A stretch of 64,000 nt of DNA from an uncultured Lachnospiraceae bacterium (GTDB taxonomy: Bacteria > Bacillota > Clostridia > Lachnospirales > Lachnospiraceae), in the NCBI GenBank assembly GCA_946182825.1, contig CAMGZH010000014.1:1-64000 (forward strand). Direction: 5' to 3'. The first letter of the stretch is position 1, and each line of letters starts with the position of its first letter. Positions 63,339 to 64,000 of the stretch are shown in pieces. The notes under the pieces are model-generated. The model ran no database searches, was not told the DNA's origin, and saw only the letters and a program-made list of their open reading frames with translations. Both the position numbers and the translations under genes were made by a program.

Positions 63339-64000
63339 TTATCTTAGACGGAGATAAAAGGCCTCCAGCCGCGGCCTTGCCTTGCGGTACACCTCCGCAA
63401 GGTCCGGATCAAACTGACTGCCCATTCCTTCCAGAATAATAGCATTTGCTTTTTCAAAATCAAAGGCCTCCTTGTAGACTCGCTTACTCACCAGGGCATC
63501 ATAGACATCCGCAACGGCCATAATCCGGGCTTCAAAGGGAATCTCCTCTCCCCTTTTCCCTTCCGGGTAGCCGCAGCCATCCCAGCGTTCATGGTGATAA
63601 TGGGCCACATTTTCCGCAACCGTCTTAAATGAAACATCCTCCGTATCCAAAAGGATCCGATGAATGACCTTCGCACCCTCTGCCGCATGCTCCTTCATCT
63701 TCTCATATTCTTCCTCCGTGAAGCGACCGGGCTTGCGAAGGATGGCATCATCCACTGCAATCTTCCCCAGATCGTGCATAGGGGCAGCTTTGATCACATC
63801 CCGGCAGAATTCCTCCGACAGAGACATCCTCCCCTCTTTTTGAATCTCCTCCACCAGGATCCGGACACCCTCACTGGTTCTTTTGATGTGACCACCGGTG
63901 GAATTGTCCCGGCTCTCCACCATCATGGCAAGGGACATAATAAGATTATCATGCATCCTTACGATGTGCTCTGTCTTCTGCTCTACCTGAGACTGCAGCT
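63339..64000 (-). CDS. HD-GYP domain protein, N-terminus beyond the window
   Basis: The reading frame stays open to the window edge (LQSQVEQKTEHIVRMHDNL...), so the track's ATG is internal and the gene continues outside. The visible 220 residues are a helical lead-in and the whole HD-GYP domain: STGGHIKRTSEGV, PMHDLGKIAV, HHERWDGCGYPEGKRG and VADVYDALVSKRVYK. It should cleave cyclic-di-GMP; the missing part probably holds a sensor or receiver domain. Third HD-GYP protein of the window. Confidence 0.85.
   Translation of the reverse strand, partial: LQSQVEQKTEHIVRMHDNLIMSLAMMVESRDNSTGGHIKRTSEGVRILVEEIQKEGRMSLSEEFCRDVIKAAPMHDLGKIAVDDAILRKPGRFTEEEYEKMKEHAAEGAKVIHRILLDTEDVSFKTVAENVAHYHHERWDGCGYPEGKRGEEIPFEARIMAVADVYDALVSKRVYKEAFDFEKANAIILEGMGSQFDPDLAEVYRKARPRLEAFYLRLR

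Noticed and set aside
63339-63365. TTATCTTAGACGGAGATAAAA as another copy of the dispersed repeat
   Set aside because: Only a short loosely similar core, and it is inside the coding end of the HD-GYP gene.
1-64000. CRISPR arrays, insertion sequences, prophage or tRNA genes
   Set aside because: No regularly spaced repeats, transposase or integrase motifs, or cloverleaf sequences were seen on reading both strands.

Overview
The window looks like chromosome of a motile, mannan-using Lachnospiraceae (Clostridia, Bacillota), most like Roseburia or a close relative. Grounds: Gram-positive ribosome binding sites (AGGAGG types), a SAM-I riboswitch in front of metK, a veg gene, a long-form HPF, a Bacillus-like mreB/mbl - flhO - flhP order, flagellar rod genes, several HD-GYP proteins, and a mannan locus with the same parts list as the one described in Roseburia intestinalis. 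No tRNA, rRNA, CRISPR array, insertion sequence or phage gene was seen. Most genes lie on the minus strand.

Layout. 1-9 kb: metK under a SAM riboswitch, a divergent HD-GYP gene, murA, a heterodimeric ABC exporter pair and a PrsA/SurA-like lipoprotein. 9-12.6 kb: rod-binding protein, flhP/flgG, flhO/flgF (behind a sigma-D-like promoter) and mreB. 12.7-24.5 kb: uvrB-uvrA (possible SOS box), secA, a candidate 0.49-kb noncoding RNA with its own promoter and terminator, map, a small membrane protein, an NlpC/P60 coiled-coil hydrolase and veg. 24.6-32.6 kb: an XRE regulator, hpf, plsC, a short-chain reductase resembling YmfI, a second HD-GYP protein, an acylphosphatase-domain protein, and an antiporter plus cytidylate-kinase-like pair. 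32.6-42.7 kb: a galactose/glucose-type mgl ABC system (mglB-mglA-mglC) followed by a response regulator, a histidine kinase and two further sugar-binding proteins, which probably sense sugar and switch on mgl. 43-46.2 kb: YitT, a GNAT acetyltransferase, an aldose 1-epimerase remnant, a radical SAM protein and dtd. 46.2-62.1 kb: the beta-mannan locus. 62.3-64 kb: a frameshifted DUF1266 gene and the end of a third HD-GYP protein.

How the mannan genes fit together. A secreted GH26 endo-mannanase with mannan-binding modules cuts the polymer. A MalEFG-type ABC transporter without its own ATPase imports the oligosaccharides. Two SGNH acetyl esterases (CE2-like and CE17-like) remove acetyl groups. 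Two GH130 phosphorylases and a cellobiose-2-epimerase-type enzyme release mannose 1-phosphate, and a phosphohexomutase and ManA carry it to fructose 6-phosphate. A LacI regulator sits between the two transcription units. A perfect 14-bp palindrome overlaps the -35 box of the transporter operon, and a second operator-like site overlaps the start region of lacI itself.

The candidate for something undescribed is the structured noncoding RNA between map and secA. Other points worth following are the 220-residue charged extension on MglC, the binding-protein genes co-transcribed with a two-component pair, and a short dispersed repeat. All assignments are from reading sequence; no database search was run.
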